Below are positions 19,185 to 27,228 of a DNA stretch of 45,153 bases, one piece after another. This DNA comes from Phycisphaerales bacterium (GTDB lineage: Bacteria > Planctomycetota > Phycisphaerae > Phycisphaerales > SM1A02). Made by a program: the position numbers and the translations under genes. The stretch spans positions 3,764,217-3,809,369 of the forward strand of contig CP070772.1 of NCBI GenBank assembly GCA_020345805.1. Direction: 5' to 3'. The stretch's first letter is position 1, and each line of letters opens with the position of its first letter. Below the pieces are notes generated by a model. The model made no database searches, was not told the origin of the DNA, and saw nothing but the letters and a program-made list of their open reading frames with translations.

Positions 19185-20611
19185 ATCAGTTGGCAAAGAC
19201 CGCAGGAATCGTTGTCATCGCCGTAGTGCTGGTGGTGCTCGTATGGGCCACGGCCCCCGTTGCGCCGGAACTGGATCGTTTCGATGATCAAGGCGAGCCG
19301 TTCTATCCCGATTTCACCGATCCGCTGAAGGCGGCTTCGCTGGAAGTGATCGACTACGACGAGGAGTCCGGAACCGCCCGCCCCTTCAAGGTCCAGTTCA
19401 AGGATGGAGTGTGGTCCATCCCCTCGCACTACGACTATCCGGCCGACGGTGAAGATCGACTGGCCGCGACCGCCGCCGGCGTGATAGATCTGAAGAAGGA
19501 CGTGATCCAGTCGGATCGGGGGCGGGACCACGAAGTGCTGGGGGTCATTGATCCGTTGGATGAGACCACGCCCACGCTGACCGGGCGGGGGCAGCGGGTG
19601 ACGTTGCGGGATCAGGCCGGCGCGGTGCTCGCGGACTTCATCATAGGTCACGAAGCCGAGGGCAAGCAGGGTTTCCGCTACGTGCGCCTTCCGGACAAGA
19701 AGCGAACTTACGCGGTGAAGGTTGATGTCGATCTGTCCACGCGCTTCGCAGACTGGATCGAAACGAACGTCCTGGACGTGAGTTCCTACAACATCACGGA
19801 AGTGCAGGTCGACGACTACACGATCAACGAACAGACCGGCCGAGTGGAATCGGCGGGCAGCATTCAACTGGCCAGGGATGAGGCGAACAAGTGGCGCTTG
19901 GCCGATCTGCCCGAAGGTCGCGAACTGGACGAGGCGAAGGTGCGTTCGATGCTCTCGGCGGTGTCGGGGCTGACCATCACCGGCGTTCGCCCCAAGCCCG
20001 AGGCGCTGACCGCGGACCTGCGGGCCAAGGAGAACCTGAACCTCGATCTGCCCACGCGACTGTCGCTGCAGTCAAAGGGTTTCTTCATATCCCATGACGG
20101 CCGGCTGCTGGCGAACGAAGGCGACGTGACCGTGGGTACGAAGAATGGCGTGCGCTACACGTTGCGTTTCGGCGAGGTGCTGTACGGTGAGGGGCTCGCC
20201 GTCTCCGCGGGCAGCGAGAATGAAGCGGAAACCGGTGAATTCGAGTCAGGGGAATCCGGCGAGACCGGTCAGACGGAGAACCGCTACCTGTTCGTCACCG
20301 CGATATTCGATGAAGCGCTCCTGCCGCCCCGCCCCGTGCCGCCGGCTGAAGGCGCGGCCGAAACGGAGTCTGTCGAGGAACCCTCAGAGGAGGAGACCGC
20401 CGACCCCGCCATGAGCGCATATGAGCAAGAGCTGGCGGCGTGGGAGGAGCAGGTCGAGGAGGGCAGGGAGAAGGCCGGGAAGCTCAATGATCGCTTCGCG
20501 GCGTGGTATTACGTCATCTCCGCCGAGGACTTCCAGAATATCCGGCTCGACATGGAACAACTGACGAAGGAGGCGAAGGACCCGCAGACTCAACCGCCGG
20601 CAGCGAGGTAG
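19181..20611 (+). CDS. DUF4340 membrane-anchored protein of the Gld-like ABC system
   Basis: A 476-residue protein with one N-terminal membrane helix (residues 5-25, VVIAVVLVVLVWATA) and a large extracytoplasmic region. About residues 75-300 show the repeating DUF4340 pattern: substrate-like strands such as VTLRDQAGAVLADFIIGHE, then FRYVRLPDKKRTYAV and a second related unit. The C-terminal third is acidic, with a Pro/Glu linker and a helical segment. DUF4340 proteins usually follow GldG-like genes and are thought to act with them; the biochemical role is unknown. The start codon overlaps the stop of the permease gene by four bases, so translational coupling is likely. Confidence 0.85.
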   Translation: MNQLAKTAGIVVIAVVLVVLVWATAPVAPELDRFDDQGEPFYPDFTDPLKAASLEVIDYDEESGTARPFKVQFKDGVWSIPSHYDYPADGEDRLAATAAGVIDLKKDVIQSDRGRDHEVLGVIDPLDETTPTLTGRGQRVTLRDQAGAVLADFIIGHEAEGKQGFRYVRLPDKKRTYAVKVDVDLSTRFADWIETNVLDVSSYNITEVQVDDYTINEQTGRVESAGSIQLARDEANKWRLADLPEGRELDEAKVRSMLSAVSGLTITGVRPKPEALTADLRAKENLNLDLPTRLSLQSKGFFISHDGRLLANEGDVTVGTKNGVRYTLRFGEVLYGEGLAVSAGSENEAETGEFESGESGETGQTENRYLFVTAIFDEALLPPRPVPPAEGAAETESVEEPSEEETADPAMSAYEQELAAWEEQVEEGREKAGKLNDRFAAWYYVISAEDFQNIRLDMEQLTKEAKDPQTQPPAAR

Positions 20612-20668
20612 TGAGTCGACCGCGACGCGCGAAACCTGTCGCGGATTGCCATGCGCATCAGGCACCGT

Positions 20669-21391
20669 TCAAGCGTGCCCGGCCTTCTTCAGCTTGCGCG
20701 GAGTGCGTTTGCCGATGGGCACGTGGCGGCGTTCTTCGAGGACTTGAGCGAGGGAGGAATGTCCGGGCAGGCCGCGGCGTCCGTCGCGGAGGGCGACATC
20801 GATGGCGGCCCAGTTCTCGTTGGGGTTGGGGGCGTCTTCGACCTTTCCCGAGAGGGTTACGGGCCAGTGTCCGGTGCGGTAGTAATGTGCATCGGCCCAC
20901 TTGAGGATGAGTTTCAAGGTGAGGCGGGTGTTGCCGCGGCGGTCCCACACGCCGCGATTCTCCCTGAGGAGTCTCATGAGGGTCATGCCCCCGGGGAGGT
21001 TGAGCCCGCCCTGGCGCAGTCGCTTGTCGATGGTTCCCCAGGAGATGTGCGGCGCGCCGAAGACGGTTCCGGAATCCCGATCCGGCCAGCGGCCGGTGAT
21101 GTCGTGGTGAAGGTCGGCCCAGTCCAGCACCTGTTTCTTGGTCAGTCCCGGTTCGCGGCGCCGGAGGTTCTGCATGCCGCCGGTTTTTCGAATCAGTTCG
21201 CTGAGACTGCTGCCGCCGGGCAGGCCCCGCCCGCCCCGGCGCAGCCAGCGATCGACGGTGCTCCAACTAATGTCCGGCCCGCCGATGACCGGTCCGGAAT
21301 CGCGCCCCGGCCACTTTCCGGTCCGTTCGAAATGGGCTCTGGCCCACCGCTTGATCTCCGCGATCGACAATCGTGGTGTTTTGTCTGTCAT
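20669..21391 (-). CDS. Protein of three tandem ~65-residue W/H/RTG.WP modules, function unknown
   Basis: A 240-residue basic protein made almost wholly of three repeats at residues 8-72, 83-147 and 157-223. Each unit has the pattern I..WA..H...TG.WP...SG, then a central W..ID or W..VD, and closes with G...LPG..(S/T)L..(L/V)(L/I). The spacing suggests two or three helices per unit with an invariant Trp-Ala and Gly-Leu-Pro-Gly turn. I know this module from planctomycete proteomes, where it occurs in multiple tandem copies, but I know of no assigned function. The basic character and compact helical repeats would suit nucleic-acid binding, as in helicase-associated repeats; this is inference. ATG 21391 is preferred because the frame upstream is unconserved. 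It is monocistronic, downstream of and convergent with the DUF4340 gene. Confidence 0.75.
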   Translation of the reverse strand: MTDKTPRLSIAEIKRWARAHFERTGKWPGRDSGPVIGGPDISWSTVDRWLRRGGRGLPGGSSLSELIRKTGGMQNLRRREPGLTKKQVLDWADLHHDITGRWPDRDSGTVFGAPHISWGTIDKRLRQGGLNLPGGMTLMRLLRENRGVWDRRGNTRLTLKLILKWADAHYYRTGHWPVTLSGKVEDAPNPNENWAAIDVALRDGRRGLPGHSSLAQVLEERRHVPIGKRTPRKLKKAGHA

Positions 21392-21591
21392 CGGTCCCCA
21401 CTCTGACCATCCCCGGCCCGCACGAACATCCCCCCGGCCCGGCCGGCCCCACGGCCCGGCTCCAACATCATACCACAGGAACCGGCCGATCCCGATGGCC
21501 CGTAGGCGGTTTTTCGAGGACCATCTCGCCGCAGTGAAATCCGGATGAGACGTACGGGGGTGCCAGGGGCGATGCGACCCGGATTCCACTT

Positions 21592-21620
21592 TTGCGGTGA
21601 TCACCCGGGAGGGCTAAAAT
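21592..21620 (+). promoter_or_regulatory. Likely sigma70-type promoter for the TPR protein and rluD genes
   Basis: TTGCGG at 21592 and TAAAAT at 21615 are spaced by exactly 17 bases, with an AT-rich patch (ACATAATTA) following in an otherwise GC-rich region. It lies 40 bases before the TPR gene start and is the best promoter candidate in this half of the window. Confidence 0.45.
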
Positions 21621-21659
21621 ACATAATTACCCGCTTTCCCCGCCGCCGGAGGCACCCGT

Positions 21660-22451
21660 ATGGATCGCGAACGACTGAAAGAGGTTCACCAGACCGACCT
21701 CACCGAGAGCAACATCAACGAGGATTTCGTTGACTGGCTGAAGACCAAGGGCCCCTCGTGGCTCCTGACGATCCTCATCTGCATCATCGCTTACGTGGTG
21801 ATTATCCGATTCAAGCAGCACCGGGTGGTCCATGAAACCAGCGGCTGGAATGAGTTTCAGGAATGCCGCCTTCCGGGGGCGTTTGAGGACGTTGCCAACG
21901 AGTACGGGGATCTCGAGGGTCTGTCGCTGCTGGCCCGCCTTCAGGCCGCCGATATGAGGATGGCGATCGTTCTGCGGGGCTACGAGCTCGACACCGGGCT
22001 GATCACCGGCGGCGATGAGGGCGAGGGGGATGAGCCGCCGCCGGAACCGGAGCCCGTGGCTCTGACCGAAGAGAGCCGGGCGAAAAAGCTCGCGCTGGCG
22101 GATCAGCTCTATCAGGAGGTCCTGGAGTACGATGATCAGGCTCCGGCCAGAACCCTGTTCTTCGTCAACGCCATTACGGGGCGGGCGGCCGTGGCCGAGG
22201 CCCGGGGAGAGTTGGACGACGCCCGCGGTTGGTGGGAGCAGGCGGCGGAGCGGGTCGAACCGTACGATGCGGATCTGGCCCAGCAGTTCCGGCGACGGGT
22301 GGAGACGCTCGACGCGGAAACGGCGATGTTCAAGCTGCCAACGGAGGCCGAGATTCAAGCCCGGCAACTGGGGAGAACGCAGCCTACGCCGCTCAACTTC
22401 GAAGAAGCGTTCCGCGACCTGCTTCTGGAAAGCCCCATCGACGGCGAGTGA
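21660..22451 (+). CDS. Single-pass membrane protein with a TPR-like C-terminal region
   Basis: A 263-residue protein. A short cytoplasmic N-terminus precedes one membrane helix at about residues 33-52 (LLTILICIIAYVVIIRF). The extracytoplasmic remainder includes a Pro/Glu-rich linker near 120-135 and helical pairs (AVAEARGELDDARGWWEQAAE) that look like tetratricopeptide repeats. The overall plan resembles YfgM/TPR_21 proteins, periplasmic SecYEG-associated chaperones, but I cannot claim orthology. GGAGG seven bases before ATG 21660 sets the start. Its stop overlaps the start of the pseudouridine synthase gene (TGATG), so the two are an operon. Confidence 0.7.
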   Translation: MDRERLKEVHQTDLTESNINEDFVDWLKTKGPSWLLTILICIIAYVVIIRFKQHRVVHETSGWNEFQECRLPGAFEDVANEYGDLEGLSLLARLQAADMRMAIVLRGYELDTGLITGGDEGEGDEPPPEPEPVALTEESRAKKLALADQLYQEVLEYDDQAPARTLFFVNAITGRAAVAEARGELDDARGWWEQAAERVEPYDADLAQQFRRRVETLDAETAMFKLPTEAEIQARQLGRTQPTPLNFEEAFRDLLLESPIDGE

Positions 22452-23623
22452 TGCCTCCGGCCGACCCGAATCGCGACCGTCCGGATCAGGGCAGCGAATT
22501 GCTGAATCGTGGTGGCAAGATCGACCGAGAGGCGTTGCTTGCGCTCTATGAACAAGCCGAAGGCGATGATGATGCTCCCGTCACCGCCCGCTTCGTTCTT
22601 TCTCGAGATCTGAACAAGCGGCTGGATCGTTACCTGGTCGATCGCATTCCCTTCCTAAGCCGAACCAGCCTGCAGCGGCTGATCGGGGAGGAGGCGGTGA
22701 CGGTGAACGGGCGGCTACCAAAAGCCTCGACGCGGCTTCGGCGGGGCGATGTGGTGGTGGTCGTTCTTCCCCCGCCTCCCAGCAAGGACATTCCCGCCGA
22801 GGAGATCCCCCTGGACATCCTCTTTGAGGACGACGACCTGATCGTGATAAACAAGCAGGACGACATCATCGTTCACCCGGCCAGAGGCAACCTCGCCGGC
22901 ACGATCATCAACGGCCTCGCCTGGCACTTCCAGCATCACAGCGGCGGCGCATTGTCATCGGTGGGTGAGGAGTTCGCCCGGCCCGGCGTGGTGCATCGGC
23001 TGGACCGCCATACCACCGGCGTGATGGTCGCGGCGAAGTCCGACACCGCACACTGGCGCCTGGGGCATCAGTTCGAGCATCGCAGGACCGAGAAGCGGTA
23101 CCTGGCCGTGGTGCACGGCCGGATGGAGCCGCACGCGGATGTAATCGACCTGCCGCTGGGCAAGCATCCCACGATCCGGCAGAAGTACGCCGTGCGCTGG
23201 GATGAGACGGGCAAGCCGTCGGTGACGATCTACCGCATTCGCGAGCTGTATGACGGTTTTACTCTGGTCGAGCTGGAGCTGAAGTCCGGGCGCACCCATC
23301 AGATCCGCGTGCATCTGTCGCATCTGGGATATCCGATCGTCGGCGATGACATGTACGGCGGAAGGCACATCACCGTCGGCGATCTTGTCGGCCCGCAGGG
23401 AACGGCGGAATTGTCGCCGCGTGAGCCGGTCATTACCCGACAGGCCTTGCACGCGGCGATGCTGGGGTTCACTCATCCCATCTCGAATAAGCTCATGTCT
23501 TTCCAGGCTCCCCTGCCTGAGGATATGAGGCGAATGGTGCGTCTGCTCAGGGAACGTGGAGACCCCAGGCCGGTCAAGGTGGCGGGAGCGACGATTGACC
23601 TGGAGCGGGCGATCTCTGCGTAA
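22451..23623 (+). CDS. rluD: RluD-family 23S rRNA pseudouridine synthase
   Basis: A 390-residue RluA/RluD-type synthase. An S4 RNA-binding domain (residues about 55-115: RLDRYLVDRIPFLSRTSLQ) is followed by the catalytic domain, with LIVINKQDDIIVHPARGN, the active-site motif GVVHRLDRHTTGVMVAAK carrying the catalytic Asp, and SGRTHQIRVHLSHLGYPIVGD. RluD makes the helix-69 pseudouridines of 23S rRNA in Escherichia coli. Because paralogues share all these motifs, the exact target site is uncertain. The N-terminus is ~50 residues longer than usual. The start at 22451 overlaps the upstream stop by one base. Confidence 0.88.
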   Translation: MPPADPNRDRPDQGSELLNRGGKIDREALLALYEQAEGDDDAPVTARFVLSRDLNKRLDRYLVDRIPFLSRTSLQRLIGEEAVTVNGRLPKASTRLRRGDVVVVVLPPPPSKDIPAEEIPLDILFEDDDLIVINKQDDIIVHPARGNLAGTIINGLAWHFQHHSGGALSSVGEEFARPGVVHRLDRHTTGVMVAAKSDTAHWRLGHQFEHRRTEKRYLAVVHGRMEPHADVIDLPLGKHPTIRQKYAVRWDETGKPSVTIYRIRELYDGFTLVELELKSGRTHQIRVHLSHLGYPIVGDDMYGGRHITVGDLVGPQGTAELSPREPVITRQALHAAMLGFTHPISNKLMSFQAPLPEDMRRMVRLLRERGDPRPVKVAGATIDLERAISA

Positions 23624-23785
23624 CGGTGCGGAGAGGCCGGACCGTGATGACGTAATACCTGTGGCGGGTTGTGACGGGGGGGGCAGCACGCCATTCCATC
23701 TTCCGGCTCGCCCCGGCTTCGCCGGCAGCATTCTTGCTCTTCGGGCACCGACGCTTCGCCTGCCGCCTTAACCGTGCGCGGCGTA

Positions 23786-24289
23786 TTATGCCTCTTGCGT
23801 GGCCCCCGCCAGCCTCGCGGTCAAATACCAGCACAGCGATGCGCTGCCCGGGCGCGGCGCGGCGGGGAAGCGGAGGCACGCTGCGCCGCCCTTCTTGAAC
23901 TCCATCTCCATTCCGCCTTCATCCCCGGTCAGAAAATAGGCCACGAGTTCGCTGAAGCTGGGCTCGTGGCCGACGATCGCAACGACCGTCTCGGCCGGGA
24001 ACTGCTGAAGGGCCTCGCACACCGTTGCGCTTGCGGCTCCCTCCAACTCGGGGCAGGGGGTCGGCTCCGGCCAGCCGGCGTGCTCGGCGAGCAGCTCGGC
24101 CGTCTGCCACGCCCGGACGTAGCGGCTGCTCAGCACCGCGTCTGCCTCGGGCACCACGCGGCCCAGCAGCTCCGCCACGGCCTGAAACCGGCTCCGGCCG
24201 CGATCGCTGAGGGGACGCTGGGAATCGTCGGGCCAGCGGGATGAATCGCGCTGTTCGGCGATGGCGTGTCGTACCACGTACAGGTCCAT
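23786..24289 (-). CDS. sixA: SixA-type phosphohistidine phosphatase
   Basis: A 168-residue histidine phosphatase. The N-terminal DLYVVRHAIAE carries the catalytic His in an RHA rather than RHG motif, which is the SixA variant. The second His is in IVGHEPSFSELVAYFLTG, and the conserved YVRAWQTAELLAE follows the core. SixA removes phosphate from histidine phosphotransfer (HPt or NPr) domains, so a role in damping phosphorelays or the nitrogen PTS is likely, though no target is in the window. GGAGAGG five bases upstream supports ATG 24289. It is divergent from the channel gene 83 bases away. Confidence 0.85.
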   Translation of the reverse strand: MDLYVVRHAIAEQRDSSRWPDDSQRPLSDRGRSRFQAVAELLGRVVPEADAVLSSRYVRAWQTAELLAEHAGWPEPTPCPELEGAASATVCEALQQFPAETVVAIVGHEPSFSELVAYFLTGDEGGMEMEFKKGGAACLRFPAAPRPGSASLCWYLTARLAGATQEA

Positions 24290-24372
24290 CGGACCTCTCC
24301 TTCGCAACAGGATCCGGCAGCGGATCGTCAGGCCGGGCGGGCAGGAGCGGGCGGCGGTACAGTGTGGGGGCC

Positions 24373-25209
24373 ATGAGCACCGAGGAATACCAACCACCGC
24401 GACCCGCCGCTGGCCTTCGGGGGCGCGTGCATGAGATCATATACGAAGCCGACACGCCTGCGGGTAAGGCATTCGATGTGGCACTGCTTGGCTGCATCGT
24501 TCTGAGTGTTTTCGCCGCGGTGCTGGAGAGCGTGGAGGCGATCAATGCCTTCTGTGGCGCTTTCCTGCGGGCGGCCGAGTGGCTCTTCACGATCCTTTTC
24601 ACCATCGAATATGTGCTGCGCCTCCTGACCGTTCGCAGACCGTTGCGATACGCCCTGAGCTTCTACGGCATTGTGGATCTGATGGCGATCGTTCCCACGT
24701 ACCTGAGCGTTTTCATTGCGGGCACACAGTCGCTGATCGTCATACGGGCGTTGCGTTTGCTGCGGGTATTCCGCGTTTTCAAGCTGGCCCAGTATCTGAT
24801 CGAAGCGAAGCGCCTGAAGCTGGCCATGCAGGCCAGCGGACGGAAGATTGTGGTCTTCCTGGGGGTGGTGATAACGCTGGTACTGATCCTCGGGACACTT
24901 ATGTACCTGATCGAAGGCGGTCCGGGCAGCCAGTTCACCAGCATACCCCGCAGCATCTACTGGGCGATCGTGACCATGACCACCGTCGGATATGGCGACA
25001 TCGCGCCCCAGACGCCCGCGGGCCAGGTACTCGCCTCGGTCGTCATGATCATCGGCTACGCGATCATCGTGGTGCCCACGAGCATCGTCACCGCCGAACT
25101 GGTGGGGCTGGAGCGACAGACGGTCAGCACTCAGGCCTGTCCCGCCTGCAGCGCCGAAGGGCACGATGTCACTGCCCGCCACTGCAAGTACTGCGGGGCC
25201 GGACTTTGA
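24373..25209 (+). CDS. Voltage-gated-type potassium channel with C-terminal zinc ribbon
   Basis: A 278-residue six-helix channel. S1-S3 occupy about residues 33-113, and S4 is IRALRLLRVFRVFKL (124-138) with regularly spaced arginines. After S5 comes the selectivity filter TVGYGD (204-209) and then S6. The filter sequence indicates K+ selectivity, as in KvAP. The cytoplasmic tail ends in a small treble-clef/zinc-ribbon candidate with cysteine pairs CPAC (256/259) and CKYC (271/274). That is unusual for a short Kv channel and may serve assembly or sensing. ATG 24373 follows GTGGGGG. It is divergent from sixA. Confidence 0.9.
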   Translation: MSTEEYQPPRPAAGLRGRVHEIIYEADTPAGKAFDVALLGCIVLSVFAAVLESVEAINAFCGAFLRAAEWLFTILFTIEYVLRLLTVRRPLRYALSFYGIVDLMAIVPTYLSVFIAGTQSLIVIRALRLLRVFRVFKLAQYLIEAKRLKLAMQASGRKIVVFLGVVITLVLILGTLMYLIEGGPGSQFTSIPRSIYWAIVTMTTVGYGDIAPQTPAGQVLASVVMIIGYAIIVVPTSIVTAELVGLERQTVSTQACPACSAEGHDVTARHCKYCGAGL

Positions 25210-25236
25210 GGCCAACCGAGCCGGCACGGGTGCGTT

Positions 25237-25644
25237 CTATTCAGCGGCTGGACGAGTCGATCCGCGTAATCGGGCGGCTAGCTCCCCTTCGTCGGCGACG
25301 ATCTCAAACAGCCGCTCGACTTTCACCGCATCCAGCAATTGAAAGAGTTCCCCGGTGAGGCCGATCAGCACCGTGGGTGCACTCAGGGCATGTGCGCGGT
25401 TGCGCAGATCGATGCACATGCCCAGACCGCGGCTGTTCAGGAATTGGACGTCGCTCAGATCCAGCACGAGGCAGCGAAGGCGGCCGCGAGTCTTCTCCAT
25501 TGATTTGATCACCGGTGCGGCGATGGCGGTTGCTTCCCGCTCTCCCACATTCCGGGCAAGGAACCGGGCCCGCAGCACACCGCCCTGTGCGCTGACCTCC
25601 ACAGAGTGCGGGGGGCGCGATGGTGAAGCTGCTTCTTCTGCCAT
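25237..25644 (-). CDS. STAS-domain anti-anti-sigma factor
   Basis: A 135-residue single STAS domain. The diagnostic strand-helix is LVLDLSDVQFLNSRGLGMCI, with Ser71 at the position phosphorylated in SpoIIAA and RsbV. A downstream LIGLTGELFQLLDAVKVERLF completes the fold. In partner switching the unphosphorylated form binds an anti-sigma kinase, and SpoIIE-type phosphatases keep it active. Two such phosphatases are encoded 15-20 kb upstream, but no kinase is adjacent. The start at 25644 has GAGGA five bases before it. It is divergent from hutI. Confidence 0.88.
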   Translation of the reverse strand: MAEEAASPSRPPHSVEVSAQGGVLRARFLARNVGEREATAIAAPVIKSMEKTRGRLRCLVLDLSDVQFLNSRGLGMCIDLRNRAHALSAPTVLIGLTGELFQLLDAVKVERLFEIVADEGELAARLRGSTRPAAE

Positions 25645-25749
25645 GGCAATCCTCGTAATGGGACCGGCGCTGCGGTCGTACCGGAGGCGGGAGATGATAG
25701 CGGATCACCAAACTGCTTGGCGATTGGCCTGCTTCCGGTGCCGGCCCAC

Positions 25750-25770
25750 GCCCGCCGTGCGGAGGCGGGC
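25750..25770. other. GC-rich hairpin upstream of hutI
   Basis: GCCCGCC (25750-25756) pairs with GGCGGGC (25764-25770) around a seven-base loop. It lies 34 bases before the hutI start. A second small inverted repeat, CCGGT/ACCGG at 25786-25801, abuts the hutI start codon. Either could affect hutI expression; neither is a recognised operator. Confidence 0.35.
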
Positions 25771-25803
25771 ATGACCCCTCATCATCCGGTAAAGTAACCG
25801 GTC

Positions 25804-27066
25804 ATGAGAGCGCTCATCATCAGTAACGCGAGGATCCTGACCCTCGCCGGGGACGGTCAGCCGCGGCGGGGCGAGGCCCTGCGTGACCTGGGAGTGATCG
25901 ACAACGGGCACGTGATCGTCCAAAGCGGCAAGATCACAACCATGGGGCCGGGCGATCCTCCCTCCATGGCCGAGGAACTGGAGGGCGAGCTGATAGACGC
26001 CGGGGGATGCGTGCTGATGCCCGCGTTTGTCGACTGCCATACCCATACCTGCTGGGCGGGCGAGCGGTTCGACGAGTTCGAGATGGCCCTGGCCGGAGCG
26101 ACCTATCTTGACATTCTCAAGGCTGGCGGGGGGATCATGGCCACGGTTCGCGCGGTGCGGGAGGCCGAGGACCAGGCGCTGGTGACCGGGCTCTTGCAGA
26201 GAATGACGGGAATGGCCTCGCTCGGCACCGGCACCGTGGAGGTGAAGAGCGGCTATGGCCTGAACACCAGGACCGAGCTCAAGATGCTCCGGGCGATCCA
26301 CGAGGCCTCGCAGCAGACCGGCCAGATCGTCCTCGGTACGTTCCTCGGCGCGCACGCCATCGACCCGGACAACCCCGAATTCATCGATCAGACCATCAAC
26401 GAGACGTTGCCGGCGGTGGTGGCGGAATTCCCCGAGATCGCCTGCGATGCCTACTGCGAAGAAGGCGGGTGGTCGCTGGAGGATACGCGGCGCCTGTTCG
26501 CGGCGGCCCGGGAGCACGGATGCCGACTTCGGGTGCACACCGACCAGTTCAATCGCCTGGGTATGACCAAGCTCGCGATCGAGATGGGGGCGGTCAGCGT
26601 GGATCATCTGGAGGCCACCAGCGACGAGGACATCGCGCTGATAGCCGACAGCGACGTGATCGCGGTGATGCTGCCCTGCTCCGGGTTCCAGCTCGACGGT
26701 CGCTACGCCCCGGGGCGCCAACTGGTGGACGCGGGGGCGGCGGTGGCGATCGCCACCAACTACAACCCCGGTTCGGCCCCCACCCCGTCCATGCCCTTCG
26801 CGATCGCCCTGGCCTGCCGCAAGCTGAAGCTGACTCCCGCCGAGGCGATCGCCGCGGGCACCTACAACGCCGCTTGCGTTCTCGGGGTGCAGGATCAGGT
26901 GGGATCGATCGGGGTCGGCAAGCGGGCGGACCTGCAACTGCTGGATTGTTCGGATGAGCGGAGTCTCGCCTTCGAGCTGGCCACCGCCGGCCCGCTGGTG
27001 GTGATTGTCGACGGGCAGGTCGTGCACCTGAGGGCGGTCGGATTCGAGCCGGGCGACGCGCAATGA
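25804..27066 (+). CDS. hutI: Imidazolonepropionase
   Basis: A 420-residue amidohydrolase that opens 4-imidazolone-5-propionate to N-formimino-L-glutamate, the third step of histidine degradation. The metal-binding motif is FVDCHTHTCWAGERFDEFE (His79/His81). Specific landmarks are AGGGIMATVRAVREA, EVKSGYGLNTRTELKMLR, FLGAHAIDP, the metal His in LRVHTDQFN, DHLEATSDEDI and ATNYNPGSAPTPSMPF. These are hutI-type rather than general amidohydrolase signatures. Length is normal. I see no Shine-Dalgarno sequence before ATG 25804. It is isolated from hutH and hutU, and no formiminoglutamate hydrolase is seen in the window. Confidence 0.96.
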   Translation: MRALIISNARILTLAGDGQPRRGEALRDLGVIDNGHVIVQSGKITTMGPGDPPSMAEELEGELIDAGGCVLMPAFVDCHTHTCWAGERFDEFEMALAGATYLDILKAGGGIMATVRAVREAEDQALVTGLLQRMTGMASLGTGTVEVKSGYGLNTRTELKMLRAIHEASQQTGQIVLGTFLGAHAIDPDNPEFIDQTINETLPAVVAEFPEIACDAYCEEGGWSLEDTRRLFAAAREHGCRLRVHTDQFNRLGMTKLAIEMGAVSVDHLEATSDEDIALIADSDVIAVMLPCSGFQLDGRYAPGRQLVDAGAAVAIATNYNPGSAPTPSMPFAIALACRKLKLTPAEAIAAGTYNAACVLGVQDQVGSIGVGKRADLQLLDCSDERSLAFELATAGPLVVIVDGQVVHLRAVGFEPGDAQ

Positions 27067-27228
27067 ACGGGCCGTCGGCGGCGGGTTGTCAACCCTCGCC
27101 GGGACCGGGCTTGCCGATGGGGCCGAGGTACGCTAAATGTAGGAACACCGGGTCGCCGGTGGTGTTCGGCGCTGCGCGACCCGGGATCTGAGGAACGGGA
27201 CGCCGGGGCAGATAGGGAAGGCACCACC

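Noticed and set aside
25705..27063. 452-codon minus-strand frame covering hutI
   Set aside because: hutI is unmistakable on the plus strand; the minus frame is His/Gly/Arg-rich without motifs.
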